The notes: generated by a model not told the origin, from the sequence alone. A stretch of DNA of 35,482 nucleotides from Oscillospiraceae bacterium (GCA_031260605.1 JAISLF010000005.1:1-35482); one strand, 5' to 3'; shown: positions 16,950 through 25,757, numbered from the stretch's first letter. A program made the numbers and translations.

Positions 16950-18074
16950 ATGGCTATCACCGAAAATATCAAAAAGCTTGGATTTGGGTTTATGCGGCTT
17001 CCCCATGTGTCCCCCGGATTTGACGTAAAGGACTTTGACCTGCCCCAGATCGAAAAAATGGTAGACGTGTTTTTAGAAAACGGCTACACCTATTTCGATA
17101 CGGCATTTGTCTATGCAGGCTCTGAGGAGGTTATGCGCGAAACACTGGTAAAGCGGCACCCGCGCGAGACCTACCAGATCGCCTCTAAGCTCAACTTCTT
17201 TATGCCGAACTCGCCGGACGACGTTCGCGCTCAGTTTGAGACGACGCTTTCGCGCCTCGGCACGGACTACATCGACTTTTACCTGCTGCACGGAATCGGC
17301 GAAAACATCCTTGAGAAAATCGACAATCTGGGCGGGTGGGACTTTTTCGGGAGCCTCAAAAAAGAGGGCAAAATCCGCCATGCAGGCTTCTCGTTCCACG
17401 ACTCGCCGGAGACGCTTGACAAAATTCTGACAAAGCACCCCGAGGTAGAGTTTGTTCAGCTTCAGCTAAACTATTTTGACTGGGAGGACGAGCAGGTTCA
17501 GGCGCGCGGCGTTTATGAAGTCGCCCGCCGCCACAATGTGCCGATTGTCGTTATGGAGCCTGTAAAGGGCGGATTCTTGGGCAACGACAAGAGCGTTTTG
17601 TCAGACGTGTTCAAAAAGTACGCGCCGGATAAGTCGGTCGCCTCGTGGGCGCTGAAGTTCCTCGCCGAAAAAGAGGGAATTCTCACGATTCTTTCGGGAA
17701 TGTCCGCGCTTGAGCAGGTGCAGGACAATGTCGCAACCTTTAACGGACTTACCGCCTTAAATGACACAGAGCGCGCGCTGATTGACGATGCGGCGGCAGC
17801 CCTGCGTGCAATTCCGCGCGTGCCGTGCACCGAGTGCCGCTACTGCAAGGACTGTCCGCAGAACATACATATTCCGGAAATGCTCGGACTGTACAGCGAC
17901 TATTTGCAGTGCGGCGTTCTGTCTGAGCACGGGTACAATATGAATTCGCAGTTCGGCGCGCCGGCGACGGCATGCGTTTCCTGCGGCTTGTGCGAGCAGC
18001 ACTGTCCGCAGCACATCGAAATCCGCGACTACCTCGGAAAAATTGCGGAGCTTGCAAAGGCTTTCGGCAAGTAA
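16950..18074 (+). CDS. Aldo/keto reductase with C-terminal 4Fe-4S domain
   Basis: A 374-residue protein. Residues 1-280 are the AKR (beta/alpha)8 barrel with the catalytic tetrad D50, Y55, K80 and H114 (motifs FDTAFVYAGSEE, ASKLNF, YLLHGIG). Residues about 290-360 form a ferredoxin-like tail with two Cys clusters, CTECRYCKDCPQNI and CVSCGLCEQHCPQ, typical of the clostridial 'aldo/keto reductase with Fe-S' group (COG1453). It probably passes electrons between NAD(P)H and an iron-sulfur partner; the substrate is unknown. AGAGGAG (16934-16940) lies nine bases before ATG 16950. It appears to be a single-gene transcription unit with its own promoter. Confidence 0.93.
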   Translation: MAITENIKKLGFGFMRLPHVSPGFDVKDFDLPQIEKMVDVFLENGYTYFDTAFVYAGSEEVMRETLVKRHPRETYQIASKLNFFMPNSPDDVRAQFETTLSRLGTDYIDFYLLHGIGENILEKIDNLGGWDFFGSLKKEGKIRHAGFSFHDSPETLDKILTKHPEVEFVQLQLNYFDWEDEQVQARGVYEVARRHNVPIVVMEPVKGGFLGNDKSVLSDVFKKYAPDKSVASWALKFLAEKEGILTILSGMSALEQVQDNVATFNGLTALNDTERALIDDAAAALRAIPRVPCTECRYCKDCPQNIHIPEMLGLYSDYLQCGVLSEHGYNMNSQFGAPATACVSCGLCEQHCPQHIEIRDYLGKIAELAKAFGK

Positions 18075-18092
18075 TAGCTCCTTGCGGTTCGG

Positions 18093-18224
18093 TTGTAGGG
18101 GACGCTGCCCTCAGCGTCCCGTATAGCCAATTCTCCGTATTTGGTTTGCGGCTGTGATGGTTTTTTGTAAAACCGGAAATGCGGCAATAATACTGTCGGG
18201 ACGCTGAGGGCGGCGCCACCTACA
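18093..18224 (+). repeat. REPIN-like element, second copy of the design
   Basis: Its left arm (18093-18121) is the same GTAG-flanked palindrome as at 10244, and its right arm (about 18197-18224) is the inverted copy with a few substitutions that weaken the hairpin (GGCGCCACC for AGCGTCCCC). The 75-base centre is unrelated to the centre of the 10244 element. It sits 18 bases after a gene stop and ends 16 bases before the next start, a typical REP location. Confidence 0.75.
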
Positions 18225-18240
18225 CAGGATTACACCGTTT

Positions 18241-19170
18241 ATGAAGATATTTCCCGCAAGAGACATCGGCAAAATGTTCGCGCGTTTGTCGGAGGAACTG
18301 CCTGACACCGGCGCGGTCACCGAAAAACACACTAATTTGCCTTACGGAGAGAATCCCCGTCAGGCAATTGACATTTATCTGCCGGAAAACAGGGGCGAAA
18401 AGCCCGTTCCCGCTGTGATTTTTCTACACGGCGGCGGCTGGCAGTCAGGAGACCGCGCGGACGCGCAAATGCTGCCCGTGTTCAGGCTGCTGAAGTGCGG
18501 CTATGCCGTTATATCCGCCGGGTACCGCCTGTCTGATACGGTGACGTTCCCGCGCAATTTGTATGACGTAAAGGCAGCCCTGCGGTTTGTCTCGGACAAC
18601 GCGCAGCGGTATGGCATCGACAGTGAGCGGTTGTTTCTGTCCGGCGCGTCAGCAGGAGGACAGCTTGCGCTGCTTGCGGCGTTCACGCTCGGTCAGGCAG
18701 TGTACGACGGCGCGCGCGGTGCGGACGGCAGGTTTACAGCCGGGGCGGACTGCTCGGAGCTGAAGCTCGCGGGCGTTATCGCATTCTATCCGCCGACGGA
18801 TTTTTTGACGCAGGACGCGCAGTTTGAGCAAATGGATATTCCCCGCGCTGAACCGGAAAGTCCGGACAGGCTTAGCGGAGCAGACATTATGTTCGGTGCC
18901 AAAATGACGGCGTCTCCGGAGCTTGTCCGGTTTGTAAACCCGATTGACAGCGTGCATGCAAAGGTTCCACCGACGCTGCTTTTGCACGGCTGGCTTGACC
19001 CGATCGTGCCTGCGCTCCAGTCGGAAACGCTGCACGAAAAAATAACGGCGGTTTGCGGCGCAGGGCGGTCGGAATGCCGCATAACGGCTGACGGGATTTT
19101 GCATGCGGATCCGGACTTTGCAAAGCCGGAGTGGACGGAAATAATACTGCGGTTTTTGGAAAGAGCATAG
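18241..19170 (+). CDS. Alpha/beta-hydrolase esterase (HSL/carboxylesterase type)
   Basis: A 309-residue cytoplasmic hydrolase. The oxyanion-hole motif HGGGW is at 63-67, the nucleophile elbow GASAGG holds Ser137, and the late 'LLHGWLDPIVP' and 'GILHADPDF' blocks provide the Asp and His of the triad. This fits the hormone-sensitive-lipase-like group of short-chain ester hydrolases; the natural substrate cannot be told. The start lies only 16 bases after a REPIN-like element, with a weak AGGA as ribosome binding site, so the repeat could lie in its leader and influence expression. Confidence 0.9.
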   Translation: MKIFPARDIGKMFARLSEELPDTGAVTEKHTNLPYGENPRQAIDIYLPENRGEKPVPAVIFLHGGGWQSGDRADAQMLPVFRLLKCGYAVISAGYRLSDTVTFPRNLYDVKAALRFVSDNAQRYGIDSERLFLSGASAGGQLALLAAFTLGQAVYDGARGADGRFTAGADCSELKLAGVIAFYPPTDFLTQDAQFEQMDIPRAEPESPDRLSGADIMFGAKMTASPELVRFVNPIDSVHAKVPPTLLLHGWLDPIVPALQSETLHEKITAVCGAGRSECRITADGILHADPDFAKPEWTEIILRFLERA

Positions 19171-19281
19171 TACGCGTTTTTCAGGTGAACCGATAGGCAG
19201 CAGAAACCAAATTCATATACTATAACGGCAGTGTCAGCGTGTTTCACGCTCAAAGAGCCGTAAAAAAGGATGGAAAAGCAT

Positions 19282-19719
19282 ATGGCATTAGGCGATATAC
19301 AGATATTTAAGTGGCAGAGCAGAAACGCGGCGGCAGAAGAGCAGGAACGCTATGCAAAATGGGCGTTTCCGTACGGAGAAAAGCAAAAAGACGCTTTAAG
19401 CAAGCTGCTTTTGGAGCTTTATCCGAAGGAAAGCAATACAACGCTGCTTGTTTCTTACCTCACAGTAAAAGAGCTTTTTGACGGACGCCGCAAAAACAGC
19501 GGCGAGGAAGAAACGGTTAACTTTCTGCTGAATGACTTAAAAAAATACAAAAGGCTTGTCGGCGTTAAGAAAATGCCGACGCTGCTTGCCGCTGTTCTGG
19601 CTGACAGATTTGTCGGCGAGGACTGCGTGTACCCCTCCGCTGACGAAATCCGCCAAAAGACGGCGGAGCTTGAGAAGCAGCGCATACCCAAAAAGGGACT
19701 TTTCTCGAAGCAGGGTTAG
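19282..19719 (+). CDS. Hypothetical cytoplasmic protein
   Basis: A 145-residue soluble, mainly helical, charged protein that I do not recognise. It begins 'MALGDIQIFKWQSRNAAAEEQERYAKWAFPYGEKQ' in style and ends with a basic tail (KKGLFSKQG). ATG 19282 is preferred, since the AAGGATGGA sequence before it can act as ribosome binding site and overlaps the alternative ATG at 19270. It precedes the EF-G paralogue by 56 bases on the same strand and may share its transcript. Confidence 0.7.
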   Translation: MALGDIQIFKWQSRNAAAEEQERYAKWAFPYGEKQKDALSKLLLELYPKESNTTLLVSYLTVKELFDGRRKNSGEEETVNFLLNDLKKYKRLVGVKKMPTLLAAVLADRFVGEDCVYPSADEIRQKTAELEKQRIPKKGLFSKQG

Positions 19720-19775
19720 GTTTAACCACACAACCGCATAAAAACAATAAATAAACAAAAAGCAGGACAAAGCTC

Positions 19776-21827
19776 ATGGGATATTCAACTGAAACAATCC
19801 GCAATATAGCACTTCTCGGTCATTCCGGCGCAGGTAAAACAAGCCTGAACGAAAGCATTTTGTACCTGACGGGTAAGCTTGACCGTGCCGGCTCTGTTTC
19901 CGCCGGCAACACGGTTTCCGACTCGGATGCTGAGGAGATAAAGCGCAAAATTTCAATCTCTCTTGCAACCTCGTACACGGACTACCGGGACACGCGCATT
20001 AATATACAGGATACGCCCGGCTTTTTCGACTTTACAGGAGAGGTTCAGTCCGCGCTCCGCGTTGTCGGCGGCGGAGTTATCGTCACCGGCGCAAAGGACG
20101 GAATCACAGTCGGGTTTGAAAAGGCGTGGCAGTATCTGACGGAAAACCGCCTTGCGCGCGCGATTTTTATCTCGAAGATTGATGAGGAAAACAGCGACTA
20201 CGACACGGCGTTTGCCGCGATTCGCGCACAGCTCGGAACAAGTGTCTGCCCGATGATTTTCCCGATTAAGGACGAAAAGGGCAAAATCGTCGGCCTTGTT
20301 GACCTTGTGCGCCGCGTTTCCTACAGCTATGAGGGCGGGCGCCGCCACGAGCACGAGATTCCGGCGGAGCTGGACGCGAGCCTTGAGCCGCTTTACGCCG
20401 CCGTGAACGAGGCAGTTGCCGAAACGGACGACGACCTTATGGAAAAGTTCTTCTCCGGTGAGGAGTTCACGCTTGAGGAGCGCGTGCGCGGACTCAGAAA
20501 GGGCGTGCGTGAGCTGTCCGTCACACCGGTATTCTGCGGAGATGTGCTTAACGGACTTGGCGTTCTGCTTCTGCTTGACGGCATTGTAAACCTGTTTCCG
20601 TCACCTGCGGAGGGCGCGGTTGAAACGACGCTTGTCGGCAGTGACGTGCCGTGCGACACAGCGGGAACTCCCGCCGTGATTGTATACAAAACGATAGCCG
20701 ACCAATACGGCAAATATTCGCTTTTCGGCGTGATTTCAGGCGAGATTACAAGCGAAACGCAGGTTGAAAACGCAAGATCCGGCGCGCCGGTGCGCTTGGG
20801 GCGAATCTACAAAATGCAGGGCAAGAAAACCGTTGAGGTGGATAAGCTTGAGGCGGGAGACGTCGGCGCGGCGTCTAAGCTTGACGATGTGAAAACAGGC
20901 GACACGCTTCGCGCTGTCGGCTCCGCTGTTGTTCTGCGCGGCGTTGACTACACGCCGCCGTGCTACTCTGTCGCGATTGAGCCGAAAACCAAAGGTCAGG
21001 AGGACAAAATCGCGGCGGGACTCACGCGTCTTGCCGAAGAGGATCCGACATTTACGCTCACAAACAACAACGAAACGCACCAGATGGTTCTATCCGGTGC
21101 GGGAGATATTCAGCTTGACGTGCTGGTGGCAAAGCTGCGCGACCGCTTCTCCGTTGAGTCGGTGCTCGTACCCGCAAAGGTGCCTTACCGCGAGACAATC
21201 CGCAAAAAGGTCACCGTGCGCGGACGGCATAAAAAACAGTCCGGCGGGCACGGTCAGTTCGGAGACGTTGTGCTTGACCTTGAGCCGGGGCAGACCGAGG
21301 AGCTTACCTTTACAGAGTCCGTTTTCGGCGGAGCCGTGCCGAAAAACTACTTCCCCGCCGTTGAAAAAGGACTTCAGGATTCAATCAAAAAGGGTCCTCT
21401 TGCGGGGTATCCCGTTGTGTTCCTGAAAGCGACGTTAACAGACGGCTCATACCACCCGGTTGACTCGTCTGAAATGGCGTTTAAGATGGCGGCATCAATT
21501 GCCTATAAGGAAGGCATACCGCAGGCGTCGCCTGTGCTTCTGGAGCCTGTCGGACACCTGACTGTAACGATTCCGGACAGGTTCCTGGGCGACATTATGT
21601 CCGACCTGTCAAAGCGGCGCGGTTCGCCCTTAGGAATGAGCGCGTCGGGCAGTACGCAGATCGTTGAGGCGGAGGTTCCGCTGGGCGAAATGGGCAGCTA
21701 TGCGATAGACCTGCGCTCGATGACACAGGGACGCGGCTCGTTCGCGCTGACCTTCCTGCGGTACGAGGAAGCGCCCGTAACGGTGCAGCAGAAGATTATC
21801 GAGGAAGCGAAGAAAGCAGCGGAGTAG
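19776..21827 (+). CDS. Elongation factor G-like GTPase (EF-G paralogue)
   Basis: A 683-residue five-domain translational GTPase close to EF-G in length. G1 is GHSGAGKTS (15-23) in place of the AHIDAGKTT of true EF-G, G3 is DTPG (79-82), and G4 is SKID (133-136) in place of NKMD. Domains II-V follow, with 'VPYRETIRKKV' and 'KKQSGGHGQFGDVVLDLEP' in domain IV. These variants mark the EF-G-like paralogue family common in Clostridia and Actinobacteria, whose function is less clear than FusA's; it should not be named fusA without checking for the canonical gene elsewhere. No resistance role (Tet(M)-like) is indicated by what is visible. Confidence 0.9.
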   Translation: MGYSTETIRNIALLGHSGAGKTSLNESILYLTGKLDRAGSVSAGNTVSDSDAEEIKRKISISLATSYTDYRDTRINIQDTPGFFDFTGEVQSALRVVGGGVIVTGAKDGITVGFEKAWQYLTENRLARAIFISKIDEENSDYDTAFAAIRAQLGTSVCPMIFPIKDEKGKIVGLVDLVRRVSYSYEGGRRHEHEIPAELDASLEPLYAAVNEAVAETDDDLMEKFFSGEEFTLEERVRGLRKGVRELSVTPVFCGDVLNGLGVLLLLDGIVNLFPSPAEGAVETTLVGSDVPCDTAGTPAVIVYKTIADQYGKYSLFGVISGEITSETQVENARSGAPVRLGRIYKMQGKKTVEVDKLEAGDVGAASKLDDVKTGDTLRAVGSAVVLRGVDYTPPCYSVAIEPKTKGQEDKIAAGLTRLAEEDPTFTLTNNNETHQMVLSGAGDIQLDVLVAKLRDRFSVESVLVPAKVPYRETIRKKVTVRGRHKKQSGGHGQFGDVVLDLEPGQTEELTFTESVFGGAVPKNYFPAVEKGLQDSIKKGPLAGYPVVFLKATLTDGSYHPVDSSEMAFKMAASIAYKEGIPQASPVLLEPVGHLTVTIPDRFLGDIMSDLSKRRGSPLGMSASGSTQIVEAEVPLGEMGSYAIDLRSMTQGRGSFALTFLRYEEAPVTVQQKIIEEAKKAAE

Positions 21828-21832
21828 GGGAT

Positions 21833-22120
21833 ATGAATCAAGAAAACTTTAATGCAGCCATTAGAACAATTATTAACAACAATTGGGATATTCCATCAGA
21901 TAAAATTAATAATATTGTATCACATATTGAAATTCACGACAACTACCACATATGCCCAAAGCATAAGGACTTAATACCAGTAATATTGTGCGATGCCTAT
22001 TATTACCGAGGTTCATTTAGTAATTTTGTTATTATGGGTGGTATCGGTGCGAATCCGCTTGGTCACAAGCATATGAATTTCTGTTTGGAATGTGGTTATT
22101 CGTGGGAAAGTTCTAATTAG
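21833..22120 (+). CDS. Small zinc-ribbon-like hypothetical protein
   Basis: A 95-residue protein starting five bases after the EF-G-like stop, with GGGGAT upstream as a possible ribosome binding site. Cys/His pairs CPKHK and CLECGYSW suggest a single zinc ribbon. The family is unknown. Its DNA is strikingly AT-rich (many aat, tta and att codons) compared with the GC-rich genes on both sides, resembling the RHS-region genes and suggesting recent acquisition. Confidence 0.7.
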   Translation: MNQENFNAAIRTIINNNWDIPSDKINNIVSHIEIHDNYHICPKHKDLIPVILCDAYYYRGSFSNFVIMGGIGANPLGHKHMNFCLECGYSWESSN

Positions 22121-22151
22121 CCGTACGGATACAAAAACAGGAGCTAACACA

Positions 22152-22511
22152 ATGCAATTCACCTTCAAACACACAAATATCAACGTTCTGGACATCGAAA
22201 AAAGCCTTGCCTTTTACGAAGAGGCGCTTGGACTGACGGTTCAGCGGCGGTTTTCAACCCCGGATTTCACTATTGCGTTTCTCGGAGACGGCGCGTCTGC
22301 GCACGAGCTTGAGGTCACGTGTCTGCACGGCAGATGTGAGCCTTACGACCTTGAGGATAACGAAATTCACATTGCGTTCGGCGTTGCGGATATGGAAGCG
22401 GCGAAGAAAAAGCACAAGGAAATGGGGTGCGTGGCGTATGAGAACCACGACATGGGGATTTACTTTATTGAAGACCCTGATGGGTACTGGATGGAGATTG
22501 TCCCTGAATAA
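22152..22511 (+). CDS. Lactoylglutathione lyase-like (glyoxalase I) VOC protein
   Basis: A 119-residue VOC enzyme closely following the GloA pattern: 'FTFKHTNINVLDIEKSLAFYEEALGL' at the start and 'GIYFIEDPDGYWMEIVP' at the end. The four expected metal ligands can be picked out as H7, E54 (HELEV), H73 (EIHIAF) and E115 (MEIVP), matching the H5/E56/H74/E122 set of the E. coli Ni-dependent enzyme. It would convert a methylglyoxal-thiol adduct; the thiol cofactor in this organism is unknown. An AGGAG site (22139-22143) lies eight bases before ATG 22152. A strong terminator follows. Confidence 0.9.
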   Translation: MQFTFKHTNINVLDIEKSLAFYEEALGLTVQRRFSTPDFTIAFLGDGASAHELEVTCLHGRCEPYDLEDNEIHIAFGVADMEAAKKKHKEMGCVAYENHDMGIYFIEDPDGYWMEIVPE

Positions 22512-22534
22512 AGAGAAAAACTTTTGATTTTGTG

Positions 22535-22575
22535 ACCTCCCACGGCGAGCAGGTGCTCGCCGGGGGAGGTTTTTT
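22535..22575 (+). terminator. Intrinsic terminator after the glyoxalase gene
   Basis: A 16-position stem (22535-22550 and 22555-22570) with one mismatch and a 4-base loop, followed by a T6 run. It closes the transcription unit that ends with the glyoxalase-like gene. Confidence 0.93.
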
Positions 22576-22683
22576 GTTTTTTATTTTGGCGGGGTTTTTT
22601 GTTTGACTTTTGTATGGTGTTTTGGCGGACGGTTTCTTGGGTGTTAGGAATGGTGGTTATTGCAGCTTAATGGCTTGTTCACC

Positions 22684-23880
22684 GGGGGCGCTGGTGGTTG
22701 CGCAAATGTGCCACTACGCGTGGCGGCGGTTACTTTTTTCCGCTTCGCCGGAAAAAAGTAACCAAAAAAGGGGTGACTTCTTTAGAAGAAGCAATCTTTT
22801 TTTATGCCGGGCGGGATTGTGCTGCAATGTAGACCCTGCCCACCCCGCGAGAGGTGCGGAGTAGCGTCCGAACGCCTATGCACCGCCGCACGCAGGGGCG
22901 AAGCCGGGCGCGGGGCTAAAGACTCGGGTAAGGCTGTAAGTCGCCGCGAGGTGCGGTGCGGGTGGTTGCCGGAAGGACTATGCTTCTACGATTGCTGACG
23001 CGTATTGTGCGGCAATACGGTGCGTGTCCCGACGGGGTGGGGATGTGGTGGCGGTGGGTGCAAACTTACGGTTCAAGGCAATGCCACGCTACCACAACAA
23101 TCGCCGTAGGGGACGGCGTCCTCGATGTCCCTTGTCTTGTCTGCCGCAGACGTTTGCGTCATACCACTGCACCCTGCTGTGTGGGTGCGTCGGGTGCCCT
23201 CGTCTTTCTCCGCGCTTTGCGCGTCGTGACACGCGGGGTTGGGGGGGCACAACAGCGCAAAAAAATACTCGAATCTGCGCCAAAACGCTGTGGAGGACAC
23301 CGCGAAACGCGGTGTCCAGTCCGCCACACCTGCGGCATACGGGACACGCACCTACTTGCCGCACCACACAGCGCAGGCGCGGTGCGGGCGTGCTTCGACA
23401 AATCCTGGCTGGCACCCGATGGCAGTTCGCGGCAAGCTGCCGTCTTGCTTGAATCTCCAACGCCGCGACAGGCTTCACCCCTGTGTGTGGCGGTGCGCAA
23501 GCGTTCGCCGCAAACACCGCAATACGTCGCGGGGGAAAGAATAATCTACATTGTCGCTACAGAGTTCCCGTATAAAAAGGTGTTTGCTTCTTTACAAAGA
23601 AGTCGCCCCTTTTTGGTTACTTTTTCCGGCGAAGCGGAAAAAGTAACCGCCCGCCGCGCAGGCGTTCTGCAGCGCGAAGCTGCCAAGCTTCGCCCCAATT
23701 ACAAACATAGCACCCTGCGCCGCAGGTCTCACGCTTGCACTCGAGTAAAAGCAGAACCAAAACGGCGAATTCCCAAAACAGCGGGCGACCGGGGACGGTC
23801 GCCCCTACACTCGACAAAAATCTGGCGGTACCCGCAACAAGGGACGCTGAGGGCAGCGTCCCCTACAGAGGCAAAACCCT
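22684..23880 (+). repeat. Long non-coding repeat island A
   Basis: This stretch has no supportable gene. It is a diverged, inverted relative of island C (34196-35482), matching patchily along its whole length, and also relates to island B. Both inner ends carry the same hairpin module: GGTTACTTTTTCCG and its complement around a 6-base loop (at about 22727 and 23620), next to a second small hairpin (ACTTCTTTAGAAGAAGC type). The right end continues outward through REP palindromes (23783-23808, 23841-23866); another REP lies inside at 23106-23131. The many overlapping open frames here are by-products of high GC and repeat structure. The 22576-22683 spacer shows nothing. Confidence 0.8.
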
Positions 23881-24094
23881 GAAAAAAGATAAATCCCGCA
23901 CACCGCGTGCACCTGCGCAAAAACAAATACAAGCGGAAAAGCCCCGCAACAGCGGGCGACCGAGGACGGTCGTCCCTACACCGTGCGTCATAAAAAAGGC
24001 TATGTTCACACCCAGGCAGCAGGTTGCCGCCCCTACGCCCGACTAAAAAGCTTGTGGTAACCGCGACAGGGACGCTGAGGGCAGCGTCCCCTAC
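23783..24094 (+). repeat. Cluster of five REP-like palindromes
   Basis: Units lie at 23783-23808, 23841-23866, 23954-23979, 24015-24036 and 24069-24094. They differ in the palindrome (GGGCGACC..GGTCGCCC, GGGACGCTG..CAGCGTCCC or GGCAGC..GTTGCC) but each ends in CCCCTAC or CCCTAC, the complement of the GTAG flank. All five point the same way. No gene is supported between 23880 and 24267. Confidence 0.8.
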
Positions 24095-24135
24095 AGAGGC
24101 GAAGCTCTGAAAAAAGTAACCCCCCACAAAAGCAA

Positions 24136-24172
24136 GCACCTTGCGCGGCGGAACCTCCGCCGCGCAAGGTGC
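24136..24172 (+). other. Perfect 17-bp stem-loop
   Basis: The arms 24136-24152 and 24156-24172 are exact complements around the loop ACC. The right side is followed by A7 and the left side is preceded by a T-poor sequence, so read on the plus strand it is not a classic terminator. It lies 96 bases before the split membrane protein gene. Confidence 0.7.
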
Positions 24173-24267
24173 CAAAAAAACGCCTGCTGACATAAAATGA
24201 TTCAACGACGGGGCACTGCCGGGTGGTATGCGCTTCCGCCGAAATAATACAAACAGGAATAAAAAAC

Positions 24268-24705
24268 TTGACCGGATTAGTATATTTAATCGGAAGCCCG
24301 ATTTTTTGGGGCGGACTTGTTATCGCCGCAGCCATCGGAGCGCTCCTTATAAAATTCAAAAGAAAATCCCATTTTCGTCCGCCGGTGAACCTGCTTCCGC
24401 AGCCGCCGACACCGCCTGTGCCGCCTGCACCAAAGCCTCCCGCACCGCACCCGCCCGCACCGAAGCCGCCTGAACCGTGTCCGCCGGCACACTGGACGTC
24501 GGTTTATCCGGACAATGCGCCGGCTTATGAGGACAATCAATCGTCATATGCGCCGGAAACTGTGGATTATTACGAGTATGACGACAGGCTTTTGCCGAGC
24601 GAGATTGCGGAATACGCAAGACAGTCCGTAGGGCGCACGGGACACTGTGTCCCGGCTGAGCCGTACAGCAGACTCCTCGAAAACCGTAAAAAAAAACTGA
24701 AATAG
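24268..24705 (+). CDS. N-terminal part of a split DUF4474 membrane protein
   Basis: A 145-residue frame with a transmembrane segment (about residues 2-28, 'YLIGSPIFWGGLVIAAAIGALL'), a basic stop-transfer end (KFKRKS), then a Pro-rich linker (35-75, PPxP and KPPxP repeats) and a Tyr/Asp-rich part. It ends at TAG 24703-24705 just after an A9 run that encodes KKK. Moving back one base on that run joins it to the next frame, which contains the DUF4474 domain, so the two are probably one gene. I take TTG 24268, since AGGA (24255-24258) is nine bases upstream; GTG 24223 is the alternative. Function unknown. Confidence 0.6.
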   Translation: MTGLVYLIGSPIFWGGLVIAAAIGALLIKFKRKSHFRPPVNLLPQPPTPPVPPAPKPPAPHPPAPKPPEPCPPAHWTSVYPDNAPAYEDNQSSYAPETVDYYEYDDRLLPSEIAEYARQSVGRTGHCVPAEPYSRLLENRKKKLK

Positions 24706-24760
24706 TAGCCGGGCAAAACGGCGCGGCGGCCGAAAGCCTCGGGCTCTTTGCTGCCGCGCC
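24688..24760 (+). other. Probable -1 frameshift or slippage site: A9 run plus downstream stem-loop
   Basis: Bases 24688-24696 are nine A's, read as AAA AAA AAA in the first frame. The other frame is open from 24691, has no ATG, GTG or TTG before 25104, and yet is clearly protein-like throughout. A -1 shift anywhere on the run restores a continuous product. A GC-rich stem of 11 bp (24720-24730 with 24750-24760, one G-U pair) lies 23 bases downstream. Possible causes are programmed ribosomal frameshifting, transcriptional slippage, a recent mutation or a homopolymer sequencing error. Confidence 0.6.
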
Positions 24761-25757
24761 GGATTACGGCTTTACTTACGAAGGCACGTCCGCCGCACAG
24801 GAGAATTATGCGCCGGGATACACAGAGCAGACACCGGGGTACACAGAGCAGACAGCTGAATACACCGCGCAAGCACCGGGATACGGGCAGACCGCTGCGG
24901 AGGAGCATACCGCGCTGCCGGATTATGACTCCGACCCGTACGACACCTCGCTTGACGAGGCTAAGGCTGAGATTAATCAGCTGCTCAACGACTTTGGTTA
25001 CGGGTACGACGAGGAAAAGAACCTTTTCTACACGCTTGTCCACGCGTGGCAGAGAAAATACGGCTACTGCCGGCTGTACGACGAGGCGTGCGGCCCCTCC
25101 GGTATGATAATCCACTGCGAGCCGTTTTATTTTGAGAGCGGCGGCGAACAATTTATGCTTGAGCTGTGGAAGGGGCAGTACGGTATGACGACCGGCTGTG
25201 AAATCGGGCTATACCGCGACAGCGGAAAACAGCTGCTGTCCTCGCCGTGGTTTGAGAGCGTGCGGGATGACGAAATGGTGCTTATGGATATGACGCTGTA
25301 CAAAAACGGCAAAATTTTGTTCCAAAGAGCGCAGCGGCACTGGTGGCTAACGGGCTTTTTGCTTGCGGAATTCTCAAAGCTCAAGGAGCTTTCGCTCTCG
25401 GCGACAATACAGTTCAACAGCGAGGAAATGGCGCTGGCGTTTTGGCAATCGGCGGCGCAGACCGGCTACGGCGAGCATGAGCTTGCGATAAACGGCGGCA
25501 CTGTGTGGATTTACTTTGCCAAGCCGAAGACCAAGCAGCCAGTGACAAACATTAAGCCGCTTGTAGACTTTACTCAGGCAAAAAACAAGCTTTTATGTCA
25601 AGGCTTCCGCGAAATTTCCGGTGGGCGTACAGATATGTACGAGATTCTTGCGGATGTGAAGCAAAACTACCCCGACTTTTTTGAGAGTCTTATGCAAATA
25701 GGGCGCAGCGCGGAGGGGTATACCGCGAAGATTCGAGAGCTGCCGGAGTTTGAGTAG
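24691..25757 (+). CDS. C-terminal DUF4474 part of the split membrane protein
   Basis: From 24691 the frame reads a low-complexity Tyr/Glu/Ala region with imperfect PGYTEQT repeats (about 24812-24875), then an acidic helix (SLDEAKAEINQLLNDFGYGYD), then a globular domain: 'FYTLVHAWQRKYGYCRLYDEACGPSGMIIHCEPFYFE', 'ELWKGQYGMTTGCEIGLY', 'QRHWWLTGF'. This is the pattern of DUF4474, a family of unknown function seen in clostridial membrane proteins. The first in-frame ATG (25104) lies inside the domain and would give a broken product, so translation must come from the upstream frame. If fused, the product is about 495 residues: membrane anchor, Pro-rich stalk, outer or inner DUF4474 head. Confidence 0.7.

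Noticed and set aside
19776-21827. A ribosomal-protection tetracycline resistance gene
   Set aside because: Size and GTPase domains are shared by all EF-G relatives, and the motifs (GHSGAGKTS, SKID) fit the EF-G-like paralogue group rather than TetM/TetO.
22956-23882. A 308-codon open frame on the plus strand over island A
   Set aside because: It overlaps other long frames on both strands, includes REP palindromes, has no ribosome binding site, and the related islands B and C do not keep a matching full-length frame.
22684-24100. The possibility of a CRISPR array in the palindrome-rich region
   Set aside because: Units differ in sequence, spacing is irregular, there are no uniform repeats and spacers, and no cas genes are visible.
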